Shown one piece after another: positions 8,172 to 16,469 of a DNA stretch of 34,609 bases. Location: assembly GCF_018918005.1 (NCBI RefSeq), contig NZ_JAHLPR010000057.1:1-34609 (forward strand), given 5' to 3'. This DNA is from Paenibacillus sp. MSJ-34. GTDB lineage: Bacteria > Bacillota > Bacilli > Paenibacillales > Paenibacillaceae. The translations under genes and the position numbers were made by a program. Under the pieces are notes generated by a model, which saw only the letters and a program-made list of their open reading frames with translations, was not told the DNA's origin and made no database searches. The first letter of the stretch is position 1, and each line of letters starts with the position of its first letter.

Positions 8172-9687
8172 CTGCAGTCACCTCTAATGCGCTTTTAATG
8201 ATCGCTTCCTCCGAAATCATGTCCTTCGTCAATTCCTTCGCGATTCGCCCTTGCCGGACGACGAGAATCCGGTCGCTCATCGAAATCAGCTCCGGCATAT
8301 CGGAAGAGATCATAATGATGGATTTCCCCTCTTTGGTCAGCGCGGACATCACTTTGTAGGATTCCGTCTTGGAATTGACGTCGATGCCGCGTGTCGGTTC
8401 GTCGAAAATGAATATGTCGGCGCCGGCAAACAGCCATTTGCCCAGCACGACCTTCTGCTGGTTGCCGCCGCTTAAATATTTCACCTCTTTAAACAAAGAC
8501 GAAGTTTTCACATTCAAGTCCCGAACGATCGGCTCGATCAGCGGAGCATGCTGTTTCACATTGACGAACCATCCCGGCACCCGTTTATCCATCCCGACGA
8601 CCGTCATATTCTCGACGATGCTGTGGCCGAGCATAAGTCCGAGCCTTTGCCGGTCCTCCGTAATATGCGCGATGCCCGCCTCGATTCCGTCTTTCGGATT
8701 TTTGACGCTCAGCTTCTTCCCTTTGAAAACCATTTCGCCGCTGTCATGTTTATCCGCTCCCGAAAGAGCGCGCACGATTTCCGTGCGTCCCGAACCGACC
8801 ATGCCGGCGATGCCCAAAATTTCCCCTTCCCTTAGCGTAAAATGAACGGGCGGAGAATCTTTGCGCAGCTTCAAGCCTCTTACCTCCAGGACGACATCGC
8901 CGATCGGGTGCTCTTCTTTGGAATAGAACAGATCGACGGGACGCCCGACCATATCTTTCGTTATCCGACCCAAATCGATGTCCCTGTTCTCGTTGAAGTA
9001 AGTGTTAACTACGGCGCCGTCGCGAATGACGGTAATGCGGTCCGCGATTTGCGCAACCTCTTTCAAGAAGTGGGAGATGTAGATAATGCTGATTCCTTTG
9101 CCGGCGATTTTCCTTACCAGCTTCAACACGCGGCCCGCATCCTCCACGTTGAACATCGATGTCGGTTCGTCCATGATGAGCAACTTTGGCTCCATCACCA
9201 GCGCTTTTAAAATTTTCACGAACTGCTGCTCCGCCACGCTGAGATGTTCGATTCTCCGGTACGGATCGAGCTCGATGCCGAGAAACTTCATATCTTCCAT
9301 CGTTTTCGCCAGCATCGCCTTCCGGTCGACGAAACCGAACCGATTCGTTTTTTCATGTCCGACGAAAATATTTTCCACGATGTTCATCGTCGGCACGAGC
9401 AAATTCTCTTGGTAAATGATGTTGATCCCGCACTAACGGGCAAGCTGCGGCGTTAACGTCGAATATTCTTCTCCGCCTACCGCGATCTTGCCGCTGTCGG
9501 GTATATACGCTCCCGACAGCACCTTCATCAGCGTGGATTTGCCTGCGCCGTTCTCGCCGACGAGGCAATGCACTTCCCCGGCGTAGACGTCGAGCGTAAT
9601 GTCCGATAAAGCCCGTACGCCGGAAAAGCTTTTTACGATATGCTTCATTTCAATAAAGGGTTGCTTGCTTTCGTAAATGCTGTTCAT
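8164..9687 (-). pseudogene. RbsA-like double ATPase interrupted by in-frame TAG
   Basis: The 508-codon frame encodes a two-domain sugar ABC ATPase of normal RbsA length, but codon 85 is TAG (plus-strand CTA at 9433-9435). Reading through restores the family sequence: LAR-stop-CGINIIYQENLLVP, where relatives have Q-loop-type GIxxIxQE. CAG to TAG, a single transition, would explain it. The 84-residue first piece keeps Walker A (GENGAGKST). The second piece keeps the first signature (LSVAEQQ), Walker B (LLIMDEPTS), the second nucleotide domain with the usual altered P-loop (GMVGSGRTE), LSGGNQQ and FDEPTRGID. Everything else is intact, so this is a very recent nonsense mutation, a sequencing error, or suppressed. 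Re-initiation at TTG 9402 or ATG 9387 would lack Walker A. The call as pseudogene is provisional. Confidence 0.85.
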
Positions 9688-9700
9688 GCCGTTATCGACC

Positions 9701-10738
9701 TTATTCGAAACCGCCGATATATTCGACCGCCAAGTCGTTCACTTGCCAACTGATTGAGCTTTGCAACGATTCCTTCGTCACCGGAATAATCGGCAATGTG
9801 ATGAATTTATCCGGCGTTTTGCCATGGGCGTGCTGGTACAAGTTTTTGAACGTAATGAGTCCTTGCAGCGATACCGGCGCGGACATCGTCGCGGTCAATT
9901 CGCCGTCCTCGATCATTTTCAGGCCGTCCGGGCCTCCGCCGGTGGATACGACTTTCACTTTGTCTTGCAAACCGGCTTCTTTCAAAGCGTTCATGACGCC
10001 TTTCGCTTGCATTTCATTGTTGGCGAATACGACATCGAATTCTTTGCCCGTTTGAATAAAGTTTTGCGTTACGTTCATCGATTTTTCCGTTTCCCAATCG
10101 CCGTGAATGACGTCCACAAGCGTCACTTTGTCTCCGGCTTCCTGCAAGGCGCGGTCGACGCCTTCCTGGTAGGTTTCATATACGCCCGAACCTTTGGCGC
10201 CGGCTACAAACAGCACTTTGGAGCCCGGCCAAGTCGCGGCGATGAATTCGATCGCTTTCGCCCCGATCACATCGTATTCCGCGGCAACCGTGGAAATATA
10301 GTCGCCCGCATTGTCGCCCGGCTTCAAGTTTTCGAACGTGACCGGAATGCCCGCGTCGTTGGCCATTTTGCTCAGCGTAGCCGCTTGTTCGGGCGAGATC
10401 GGATAGATGGAAATGCCGTCGACTTTTTTCGAGATCAATTCTTCCATGAGCGATACCGATTTTTCCAGATTATTTTCCGCATCCAATATAACCGTCTCGA
10501 CCCCTGTCTGCTTGCCGGCATACTCGAACGCCTCGGCGCCGTACATATTCCACATATCTTTCATGTTGTAAGCGATGTAACCGAATTTCAGCTTTTTGTC
10601 TTGCGGCGTTTCCGCCGGTTTGTTGTTTTCGGCGGACGGCGTTTCGTTGTTCTCTGTTTTTGCGCCGCAGCCGAATAAAGCGATCGACATCGTCAATACC
10701 AGCAATAACCCCAACCATTGTGACGTTCTCTTTTTCAT
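9701..10738 (-). CDS. Sugar-binding lipoprotein, RbsB-like (CUT2)
   Basis: A 345-residue extracellular solute-binding lipoprotein for the adjacent importer. The signal peptide [15 protein letters not shown] ends in a lipobox ALFGC, so Cys24 is the lipidated residue. A short Asn/Pro/Glu-rich tether follows, then the type-I periplasmic-binding fold: [41 protein letters not shown]-type hinge region, [15 protein letters not shown], and [21 protein letters not shown]. The long upstream extension of the frame is rejected, because AGGAGG precedes ATG 10738 at normal distance and the signal peptide starts there. It sits 13 bp before the ATPase gene. The ligand is probably a sugar or polyol and cannot be named. 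Confidence 0.92.
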   Translation of the reverse strand: MKKRTSQWLGLLLVLTMSIALFGCGAKTENNETPSAENNKPAETPQDKKLKFGYIAYNMKDMWNMYGAEAFEYAGKQTGVETVILDAENNLEKSVSLMEELISKKVDGISIYPISPEQAATLSKMANDAGIPVTFENLKPGDNAGDYISTVAAEYDVIGAKAIEFIAATWPGSKVLFVAGAKGSGVYETYQEGVDRALQEAGDKVTLVDVIHGDWETEKSMNVTQNFIQTGKEFDVVFANNEMQAKGVMNALKEAGLQDKVKVVSTGGGPDGLKMIEDGELTATMSAPVSLQGLITFKNLYQHAHGKTPDKFITLPIIPVTKESLQSSISWQVNDLAVEYIGGFE

Positions 10739-10785
10739 GCTTGTGAATCCTCCTGTTATTTGATTTATCTGAACGCTAGCGGGAG

Positions 10786-11607
10786 CTAGCGGTTCATTTG
10801 CGACATGACCGTTTGAATCGCCCGGTACGAGTCCGCGACCGCTTGATCCACTTCTTCCAAGCCGGAAGGTCCTGCCGACGTAAATTCGATTTCGACGCTG
10901 AGCGGAGCGGTGCAGTTCTTCGTTTGCAAAATGCGGAACACTTTCGCAAAATCGATATCCCCCTCGCCGATCGCGGGGAAATTCCAAATTTGGTCGAACC
11001 CGATTTTATCTTTCAAATGGATAAATTCCACGCGGTCGGACGACTGCTGCAAATCTTCGTAAGGAACGGTCCGCCCGTAGAAAATAACGTTGGCCGTATC
11101 GTAATTGACCCCGATAAACCGCGAATCGCATTGTTCCACCAACGCCTTGACCGCCTTGCCGGTTGCATAGTTGTTGCCGTGCGTTTCGATCGTTAGGGTG
11201 ATCCCGACACTTTCGCACATCTTGGCAAGCGGTTTCAAAACGCGGAGCAGCTCGCTTTCATCCTCGATCACATCATGGTCGTCATGCGCGTCGCCTGTCG
11301 ATGTCACGATATATTTGCACCCAATCCTGCTCGCCAAACGAATGCTTTGTTCAAAATTGGATACTCCCTTTGCGCTGTTTAAATTGCTGTGCGCCCCAAG
11401 CGCGATGCACTCCAGGCCGTGATTCGCCAATTTCGCTTTGACGTCCCGGATTTCGTCGCCGCTCATCTCCCATCTGACATGCTCCGTATATCCGCGAACG
11501 GCGGCAAGCTCGATATAACGGAAACCGGCCTTCGCCGTCCCCCTGATCGCTTCGTCCAGCGAAAATCCGTGATACGTATTGCTGTTGAGGCATAGCAAGT
11601 TTTTCAT
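10786..11607 (-). CDS. Sugar phosphate isomerase/epimerase family (TIM barrel)
   Basis: A 273-residue xylose-isomerase-like TIM-barrel protein. Family features are the N-terminal strand and helix (SLDEAIRGTAKAGFRYIELAA), metal-ligand regions with Glu in ITLTIETHG (about 147-155), Asp and His in GVNYDTAN and EFIHLKDK, and Glu in the late strand SVEIEF. Such enzymes isomerise or epimerise sugars or polyols, or dehydrate inosose. The start is set by AAGGAAGG at 11611-11618. It is the first gene of the minus-strand sugar operon, with a palindromic operator directly upstream. With the dehydrogenase at the operon end it suggests a two-step oxidation/isomerisation of an imported polyol or sugar; that pathway assignment is inference. 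Confidence 0.88.
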   Translation of the reverse strand: MKNLLCLNSNTYHGFSLDEAIRGTAKAGFRYIELAAVRGYTEHVRWEMSGDEIRDVKAKLANHGLECIALGAHSNLNSAKGVSNFEQSIRLASRIGCKYIVTSTGDAHDDHDVIEDESELLRVLKPLAKMCESVGITLTIETHGNNYATGKAVKALVEQCDSRFIGVNYDTANVIFYGRTVPYEDLQQSSDRVEFIHLKDKIGFDQIWNFPAIGEGDIDFAKVFRILQTKNCTAPLSVEIEFTSAGPSGLEEVDQAVADSYRAIQTVMSQMNR

Positions 11608-11629
11608 GCCAACCTTCCTTTCAAGTTGA

Positions 11630-11647
11630 AATGTAATCCATTACATT
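11630..11647 (-). promoter_or_regulatory. LacI-type operator at the sugar operon leader
   Basis: AATGTAATCCATTACATT is a perfect 8+8 inverted repeat around CC, 12 bp from the ribosome binding site of the first operon gene. The TGTAAT half-site is shared with the two other operator-like sites in this intergenic region, and the LacI-family gene is divergent. Confidence 0.6.
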
Positions 11648-11742
11648 TTTCTGCATTGGCGACGCATAAAATAAAACTGGTACTGATTAAGCCTTTTTAT
11701 TTCCGTTTTTATCAACCCTGCTGTTCCGTCATAAATACCTTA

Positions 11743-11756
11743 TGTAATCGTTTTCT
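11743..11756. promoter_or_regulatory. LacI/CcpA-like operator (cre-like)
   Basis: TGTAATCGTTTTCT has the central CG and flanking bases of a LacI-family or catabolite-responsive site (TGWAANCGNTNWCW). It lies about 140 bp upstream of the sugar operon start codon and could bind the local regulator, CcpA, or both. Confidence 0.45.
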
Positions 11757-11862
11757 ATAAATTTAATTTGTATTCTATTACCATTTCATTTTTCTGTCAA
11801 CTGCCCATTGCAGATTTTCTTACATTGTTTGCGTGACGCCCGTTTCCGGCTTATCCTTTCGT

Positions 11863-11892
11863 TTGACATCATATTTGTTTTTCATATATAAT
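11863..11892 (+). promoter_or_regulatory. Sigma-A promoter pointing towards the LacI gene
   Basis: TTGACA (11863-11868) and TATAAT (11887-11892) are perfect consensus hexamers with an 18-bp spacer. The expected start of transcription, near 11899, falls inside the operator at 11894-11909. The only real gene downstream on this strand is the LacI regulator, about 620 bp away. Confidence 0.7.
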
Positions 11893-11893
11893 T

Positions 11894-11909
11894 TCGTAAA
11901 CGATTACAA
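11894..11909. promoter_or_regulatory. LacI-type operator over the +1 of the plus-strand promoter
   Basis: TCGTAAACGATTACAA is the reverse complement of TTGTAATCGTTTACGA, so it repeats the TGTAATCGTTT core of the site at 11743-11756 in opposite orientation. Its place just after the -10 box predicts repression of this promoter, i.e. autoregulation of the LacI gene. Confidence 0.55.
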
Positions 11910-11920
11910 TTTTGCCAAGA

Positions 11921-12080
11921 TTAAGGGATTTTGGAGGCCCTATTTTGTCCGAGAATGCTATTACGAGTTAACGGATTTTGAGGGCGCTATCGATCTGGGA
12001 GGGAGCAGCAACGGACAAAATTTGTCCCTGCCTTCCCGAATTTCCACTTTTCCTCTCGCTAACGGACCTGTATGAGGTTG
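11921..12080. repeat. Degenerate intergenic repeat block upstream of LacI gene
   Basis: Two similar stretches start at 11921 (TTAAGGGATTTTGGAGG) and 11968 (TTAACGGATTTTGAGGG), and AACGGAC recurs at 12010 and 12061, 51 bp apart. GGACAAAATTTGTCC (12012-12026 region) is a 7+1+7 inverted repeat. No credible gene is present; the 80-codon frame across it shows no family features. Confidence 0.45.
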
Positions 12081-12099
12081 TCGATGAGGTATAAGCGTG

Positions 12100-12355
12100 G
12101 ATCGCGCATTATGTATGAATTTTCATACATATCTACCGGATCCTGACTCGAATCGCGGTTTGTGTATGAATTTTCGAATGAAATCGACTGATTCGATGCG
12201 TGTGCCGCTCGTTTTGTATGATTTTTCGCATACATTTACAGGATCCGGGCTCAAATCGCGCATTGTGTACGAATTTTCGAATGAAATCGACTGATTTGAT
12301 GCGTGTGCCGCACAAAGCGTATGATTTTCCCTATACATTTTGCGCACTCTCGCAG
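12100..12355. repeat. Five tandem units of about 51 bp, non-coding
   Basis: The motif TGTATGA (or TGTACGA/CGTATGA) recurs at 12112, 12163, 12215, 12266 and 12318, i.e. spacings 51, 52, 51 and 52. Units alternate in two subtypes: one beginning ATCGCG and continuing ATGAATTTTCGAATG, the other beginning GTGCCG with a GTATGATTTTTCGCATAC hairpin and a GGATCC box. Two 103-bp double units (12151 and 12254) are most alike. Several units can form short hairpins. Frames across the block repeat every 17 codons but lack ribosome sites, so I read it as non-coding. Confidence 0.8.
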
Positions 12356-12520
12356 ATTTCAAGTTTTGTACAAAAATCCGTTGTATTTAATGGCACCATC
12401 CCAACCGGGAAATGTAATATCGCCTATGCTCGTAGAGGATAAATTGCAATAAGCGCAGAGGAAAAATGAACCAAAATTTGATAAAATATTATTATTTAAA
12501 AAAGAAGGGCGCATGTACCT

Positions 12521-13513
12521 ATGGTTACCATTCAAGACGTCGCTAAGGAAGCCGGGGTTTCCGTCGCCACCGTCTCGCGCGTGATCAACCGCCATTCGGC
12601 CGTTTCCGCCCGCGCCAAAAAAGCCGTGGAAGACGCGATCCGCAAACTGAATTACGAGCCGAACATTTTGGGCCGAAATTTACGGACTTCCAGCACCCAT
12701 ATGATCTTGACCATTTTGCCGAGCATCTCCAATCCGTTCTATTCGAAAGTGCTGCAAGGAATTGAAGATACGGCGCGCAAAGAAAATTACTACATTCTCG
12801 TATGCGAGACAGACTCGTCTTCAGAGATTCAAAGCTTTTATTTAAACATGGCCAAACAGCGGATCGCCGACGGAATCATTTCGCTCGACCCTACCGTGGA
12901 GCAGGTTCTGACTGCGGAGTTGGACCGGAGCTACCCCGTCATACAATGCGGCGACAAGACGCTGGATGAGCGAATTCCTTTTGTCGGGATCGACAATGTC
13001 AGCGCCGCGTACAAGGCGGTCAAATATTTGATCGCGATCGGCCACGAGCGAATAGCGCTGATCAGCTCGAGCGAACAATACAAGTACGCGGTCGACCGCC
13101 GCCAAGGCTATACGCAAGCATTGGAGGAAGCCGGCATACCGGTCCGGCGGCAATATATTTGCTACAGCGACCTCAACTACGATCACGGGCTGCAGACGAT
13201 GAGAACGCTGCTTCATCTTGACGTGCCTCCGACCGCCGTATTCGCCGTCGGCGACGTGCTCGCGATCGGCGCGCTGAAAGCGATCCGCGATGCGGGCCTC
13301 CGCTGTCCCGAAGACGTGGCGGTAGTCGGCTTCGACAACATCCCGTTCGCCAGCATGATGAATCCGACCTTAACGACGGTAGCGCAGCCGATGTACGAAA
13401 TGGGCTGCGAAGCGGCCCGTATTCTGATCAACAAGCTCAAGAACAAAAAAAGCGAGATGCAAACGCTCATCATGCCGCATGAGCTGATCATCCGCGAATC
13501 GACATCGGTATAA
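12521..13513 (+). CDS. LacI family transcriptional regulator
   Basis: A 330-residue LacI/GalR-type repressor. The N-terminal helix-turn-helix is canonical (TIQDVAKEAGVSVATVSRVI, residues 3-22), followed by the hinge region LNYEPNILGRNLRT. The C-terminal periplasmic-binding-like effector domain runs from about 61, with MAKQRIADGIISLDP, FVGIDNVSAAYKAVKYL, IGHERIALIS, DRRQGYTQALEEAG, AVFAVGDVLAIGALKAI and VVGFDNIPFASMMNPTLTTV. GAAGGG about 11 bases before the ATG is a modest ribosome site. It is divergent from the isomerase/ABC/dehydrogenase operon and probably represses it through the nearby operators, with the transported sugar or a derivative as inducer (inference). Confidence 0.93.
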   Translation: MVTIQDVAKEAGVSVATVSRVINRHSAVSARAKKAVEDAIRKLNYEPNILGRNLRTSSTHMILTILPSISNPFYSKVLQGIEDTARKENYYILVCETDSSSEIQSFYLNMAKQRIADGIISLDPTVEQVLTAELDRSYPVIQCGDKTLDERIPFVGIDNVSAAYKAVKYLIAIGHERIALISSSEQYKYAVDRRQGYTQALEEAGIPVRRQYICYSDLNYDHGLQTMRTLLHLDVPPTAVFAVGDVLAIGALKAIRDAGLRCPEDVAVVGFDNIPFASMMNPTLTTVAQPMYEMGCEAARILINKLKNKKSEMQTLIMPHELIIRESTSV

Positions 13514-13811
13514 CGTTTTCTGGCAGGCTTGGCGGGACGGGGGCGGCAAGCTTTTGAATAGGCGGCAGCCCGGTTGTCGTTTCGGCGGTGGCGGCGCTGT
13601 TCGTCGGCGATGCTGCGGCGGTCGTCGCTGCCCGCGACAGTGCTGTGATGGCGATGGCGTTCGTCGCCGGCGCGATGCAGGACAGACCACGCAATCATGG
13701 AAGCGATGGCGGGTTTCATACCGCCGGGCTTCCATGGCGTGATCTTGCCGGTTCCCGCTTTGCGCGCCGATGATCAATCGCAGTCACCCCGTATTCGCAA
13801 GGACTCCTCAA
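13514..13811. other. GC-rich intergenic stretch, no supported gene
   Basis: This stretch after the LacI gene is markedly GC-rich with short simple-sequence runs (GGCGG, GCGGCG, GATGGCGATGGCG). Open frames exist on both strands only because stop codons are rare in such sequence. Their translations are Arg/Ala/Gly-rich with no domain, signal peptide or ribosome site. A decayed gene cannot be excluded. No clear terminator for the LacI gene is visible. Confidence 0.5.
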
Positions 13812-14033
13812 GCATTACCGCCAAAAACTGGCGCTAATTGCACGGATTTGCCCCCATCGGCGACTTTAGATGGAATCCCTACCGCTAATTTCGCCCAAAT
13901 CCGCGTTTTTGCCGCAGTTGCCGTAATTAGCTCCAGAAATTACCGCTAAAATAAATTTGCGCGGTGCTTCGATAGATTTAACTGTAGTTTTTCCCGCTAA
14001 TTGAAAACTCTGATCGGATGCGAATCAATCGGC
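13812..14033 (+). repeat. Intergenic element copy 1 (about 220 bp)
   Basis: This non-coding segment aligns over its whole length with 19841-20054 in the same orientation. The core from GACTTTAGATGGA to TTACCGCTAA is the best conserved, with TTCGCCCAAATCC and ATTAGCTCCAGAAATT shared exactly. CGCTAA boxes occur at 13832, 13883, 13944 and 13995, with spacing 51, 61 and 51. TTAGC and GCTAA form local hairpins. Confidence 0.85.
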
Positions 14034-14063
14034 AAAAAAACCGCAAGGCACGATAGCCATGCG
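14034..14063 (-). terminator. Terminator after the Cache/AraC regulator
   Basis: On the minus strand, right after the stop codon, CGCATGGC and GCCTTGCG pair around TATCGT with one T-T mismatch and are followed by GTTTTTTTG. This is a good intrinsic terminator for the importer/regulator operon. Confidence 0.75.
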
Positions 14064-14064
14064 A

Positions 14065-16434
14065 TTATACGCCCGATTTCAACGATAGTTCGTTCTCCCT
14101 CCCGTTGATGCCGTTAATTTTCCGGAACTCGCCGGGGGTAATTCCCTCGTTCTTCTTAAAGAAACGAATATAACTGTTAATATTGTTATAACCGACTTTT
14201 CTGGCGATCTCTTGCACGCTCAGGCCGGAGTCCGCCAGCAATTGCTTGCTGGCCTCCAATCGGCGCAGCCCGATATACTCCACCATCGTCTTGCCGTATT
14301 CCTGCTTGAACAATCTGCTTAAATAATTGGGATGCAAATCGACAACATCGGCAATCGCCTCGACCGACAAGGCGAAATCTCCGTAATGATCTTCAATGTA
14401 TTGCAGCACTCTCTCAATCGTTTTGTTGGCTCTGGGGATTTGCGACACATAATTCGCGATTCGATCGAATACGCTTCCGATCCACGAATGAATTTCATGC
14501 AGCGATTCGCAACCGGCCAGTTCCTTATAGATATGATAATGTTCGCCGAACAATTGTTTAATCGCCCCCCCGGAGTCGACAAGAATAGAGATCGCCGCAT
14601 CCAATAAACGCGTGTAGATTCGATATAAATTTTCGTAAGATAGATGTTCCCTTTCCGTAATATCGCGCTTCAATTGCTCCAGGCATTCGTGCATGCCGGA
14701 CGCATTGCCGGTCAAAATGCAGTTGCATAATTGTTTCTCCAACTGCAACGGATAGTAATAATCGATGTCGCGATCCGCCTGAACGTCTTCGAAAAACAAA
14801 ATTTGCCGTTCTCCCAAATGCAATTTGTACTTCAGAACGTCCGTCGCTTCCGTAAAGGACAGATAGGCCAGCAAAATATGATCGTACGATTGTCCGACCG
14901 AGATGTAGACGCGCAGTTTCAACAGCCGATGCACGGATTCTTGTATTTGTTCGCAAAGCAAGTTGATTTGCGGTTTGGCAAGTTCCCACTCCGTCTCCGG
15001 ATTGGCCAATACCGCAATCTGGTTCTCGCTTACTTCGGCAGACAAGCATGTGTACTGCGCTCTGATCACCTCTTCCGCTATGTTGCGAACGGCGAATTTA
15101 AACAAATTGACGTCGCGGATCGAATAATTTTTGAGCAGATCCGTATATTGATCGATTTCAATCACGACGATGACGGATTGAGACGTCGACAAATCCAATT
15201 GCAGAAAATTGATTTTATCTTCGGCTTCCCGGATCGAACCGACATTGTTATGCAATAAGCTGAAAAGAAACCGGTCCGCCTGCGCAGGAATGCTGTCGCG
15301 AAACGACTCGATCAATTGCTTGTTCTGCAGAAACACGGAATCGAGCACCCCGGTTACGAACTGAAACTCGTTCCCCTGCTCGAACCCGGCGCCGCCTCCT
15401 AAATGATGGATAATGTTTTTCGACTTATCGATAATCATTTTAATCGGATTATAGATGGATCTGGAAAGCAGGTAGGCGGTTGCCAAACCGGCAAATGTAA
15501 GCAGCAGGCAAATTCCGATCGTCATATTGCGGATGGGCGAGAGCTTGTCCAACAAATAATCCAAAGGCGTCTCGGAAACGATCACCCATCCGTTGCGGAA
15601 CGATTTCGAGTAACCGATCAGCGTGTTCGGACCGTTGCCGCTATCTACAAAATATCCCTCTTGATCCGAACCGGGCAAACGGTTGATGCGTTCGGCGGTC
15701 ACTCCCCCATCGGTTTGCCGGGAAATATGCGAGGCGAGCGTCTCGCCTTGATCGTCGACCACATAAATATTCGTAAACGGATTCATCTGCAGCTTGGAGA
15801 TCAGGGCGGAAATTTCTTTCTCATAAACATGAATCGCGATATAACCGTAATCCTCGCCGGAAACGAAAGGAAATTTGCGCGCGAACGTAATAATATTTTC
15901 CTTGCTTCCGTCCCGGTTTTTAATATTGGGCGTGTCGGGAGCGAAAATCCACACATTCGCCGCGTCCGCCTTTTGAATGCTCTCGACCCACTTGTCCCGC
16001 TCCTCGCCCGCGTAGCGCCTGGTAAGTTCGTTGCTCGAGATGATTTGGCGCGAATTCGATTTGTATATGCTGATGCCTTGAATGAACTCGTTGGTGGAAG
16101 CCAGCGTTTTCACCGTATCCCGAATATTGTTCGAAGCGTACTGATCGTCTTCGTTCTGCAAATAGCCGTATATATTCCCGTCCAAAGCCACCACCGTGGA
16201 CAAGTTATGTATATCGTGCAAAGTCTGGTTCAAGGAAATGCTCATTTGCTTCAATTCGATCAATTGCGATTGGCTTAATTGTTCTTCCATCTTGCCTAAT
16301 ACGAACTGATAGGAAGCGATTCCAACAATATAAACAGGCAAAATAATAACGAGAGAAAAAGAGATGAAATATACGGTGAACAGCCTGTTAAAACGGATTT
16401 TGCTCGCCAACCCACCTCGTAATTTCAATTTCAT
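14065..16434 (-). CDS. Membrane Cache-sensor AraC-family regulator
   Basis: A 789-residue one-component regulator of the YesS type. Transmembrane helix 1 is at about 17-45. An extracellular Cache-like sensor of about 250 residues follows (FARKFPF, YGYIAIHVYEKEISALI, IYVVDDQGETLASH, NGWVIVSETPLDYLL). Helix 2 is at 303-323, leading into a HAMP-like segment (SRSIYNPIKMI). A middle cytoplasmic region connects to a C-terminal AraC double helix-turn-helix (about 690-780: LSVEAIADVVDLHPNYLSRLFK and LSVQEIARKVGYNNINSYIRFFKK). It probably senses a sugar or binding-protein complex outside the cell and activates the adjacent importer genes. GGGAG nine bases upstream supports the start. It is the last gene of the operon, 35 bp after the second permease. 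Confidence 0.9.
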   Translation of the reverse strand: MKLKLRGGLASKIRFNRLFTVYFISFSLVIILPVYIVGIASYQFVLGKMEEQLSQSQLIELKQMSISLNQTLHDIHNLSTVVALDGNIYGYLQNEDDQYASNNIRDTVKTLASTNEFIQGISIYKSNSRQIISSNELTRRYAGEERDKWVESIQKADAANVWIFAPDTPNIKNRDGSKENIITFARKFPFVSGEDYGYIAIHVYEKEISALISKLQMNPFTNIYVVDDQGETLASHISRQTDGGVTAERINRLPGSDQEGYFVDSGNGPNTLIGYSKSFRNGWVIVSETPLDYLLDKLSPIRNMTIGICLLLTFAGLATAYLLSRSIYNPIKMIIDKSKNIIHHLGGGAGFEQGNEFQFVTGVLDSVFLQNKQLIESFRDSIPAQADRFLFSLLHNNVGSIREAEDKINFLQLDLSTSQSVIVVIEIDQYTDLLKNYSIRDVNLFKFAVRNIAEEVIRAQYTCLSAEVSENQIAVLANPETEWELAKPQINLLCEQIQESVHRLLKLRVYISVGQSYDHILLAYLSFTEATDVLKYKLHLGERQILFFEDVQADRDIDYYYPLQLEKQLCNCILTGNASGMHECLEQLKRDITEREHLSYENLYRIYTRLLDAAISILVDSGGAIKQLFGEHYHIYKELAGCESLHEIHSWIGSVFDRIANYVSQIPRANKTIERVLQYIEDHYGDFALSVEAIADVVDLHPNYLSRLFKQEYGKTMVEYIGLRRLEASKQLLADSGLSVQEIARKVGYNNINSYIRFFKKNEGITPGEFRKINGINGRENELSLKSGV

Positions 16435-16469
16435 CGCTTTTTGCTCCCATCGCTATAAATTCAGTGACG

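Noticed and set aside
8164-9687. Frameshift in the ATPase gene
   Set aside because: Both parts are in the same frame and the sequence reads correctly through the stop; it is a single nonsense codon, not a shift.
12100-12355. CRISPR array
   Set aside because: Whole units are similar, not short identical repeats with unrelated spacers of constant length, and no cas genes are present.
12097-12442. Small ORFs across the 51-bp repeats with a 17-codon internal period
   Set aside because: The period is a whole number of codons, so repeats stay in frame by chance. There is no ribosome site, frames exist on both strands, and unit spacings of 52 break the frame.
13488-13777. Small Ala/Thr-rich or Arg-rich proteins downstream of the LacI gene
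   Set aside because: They are found on both strands of a GC-rich stretch, overlap the LacI gene end, and have no ribosome site or family features.
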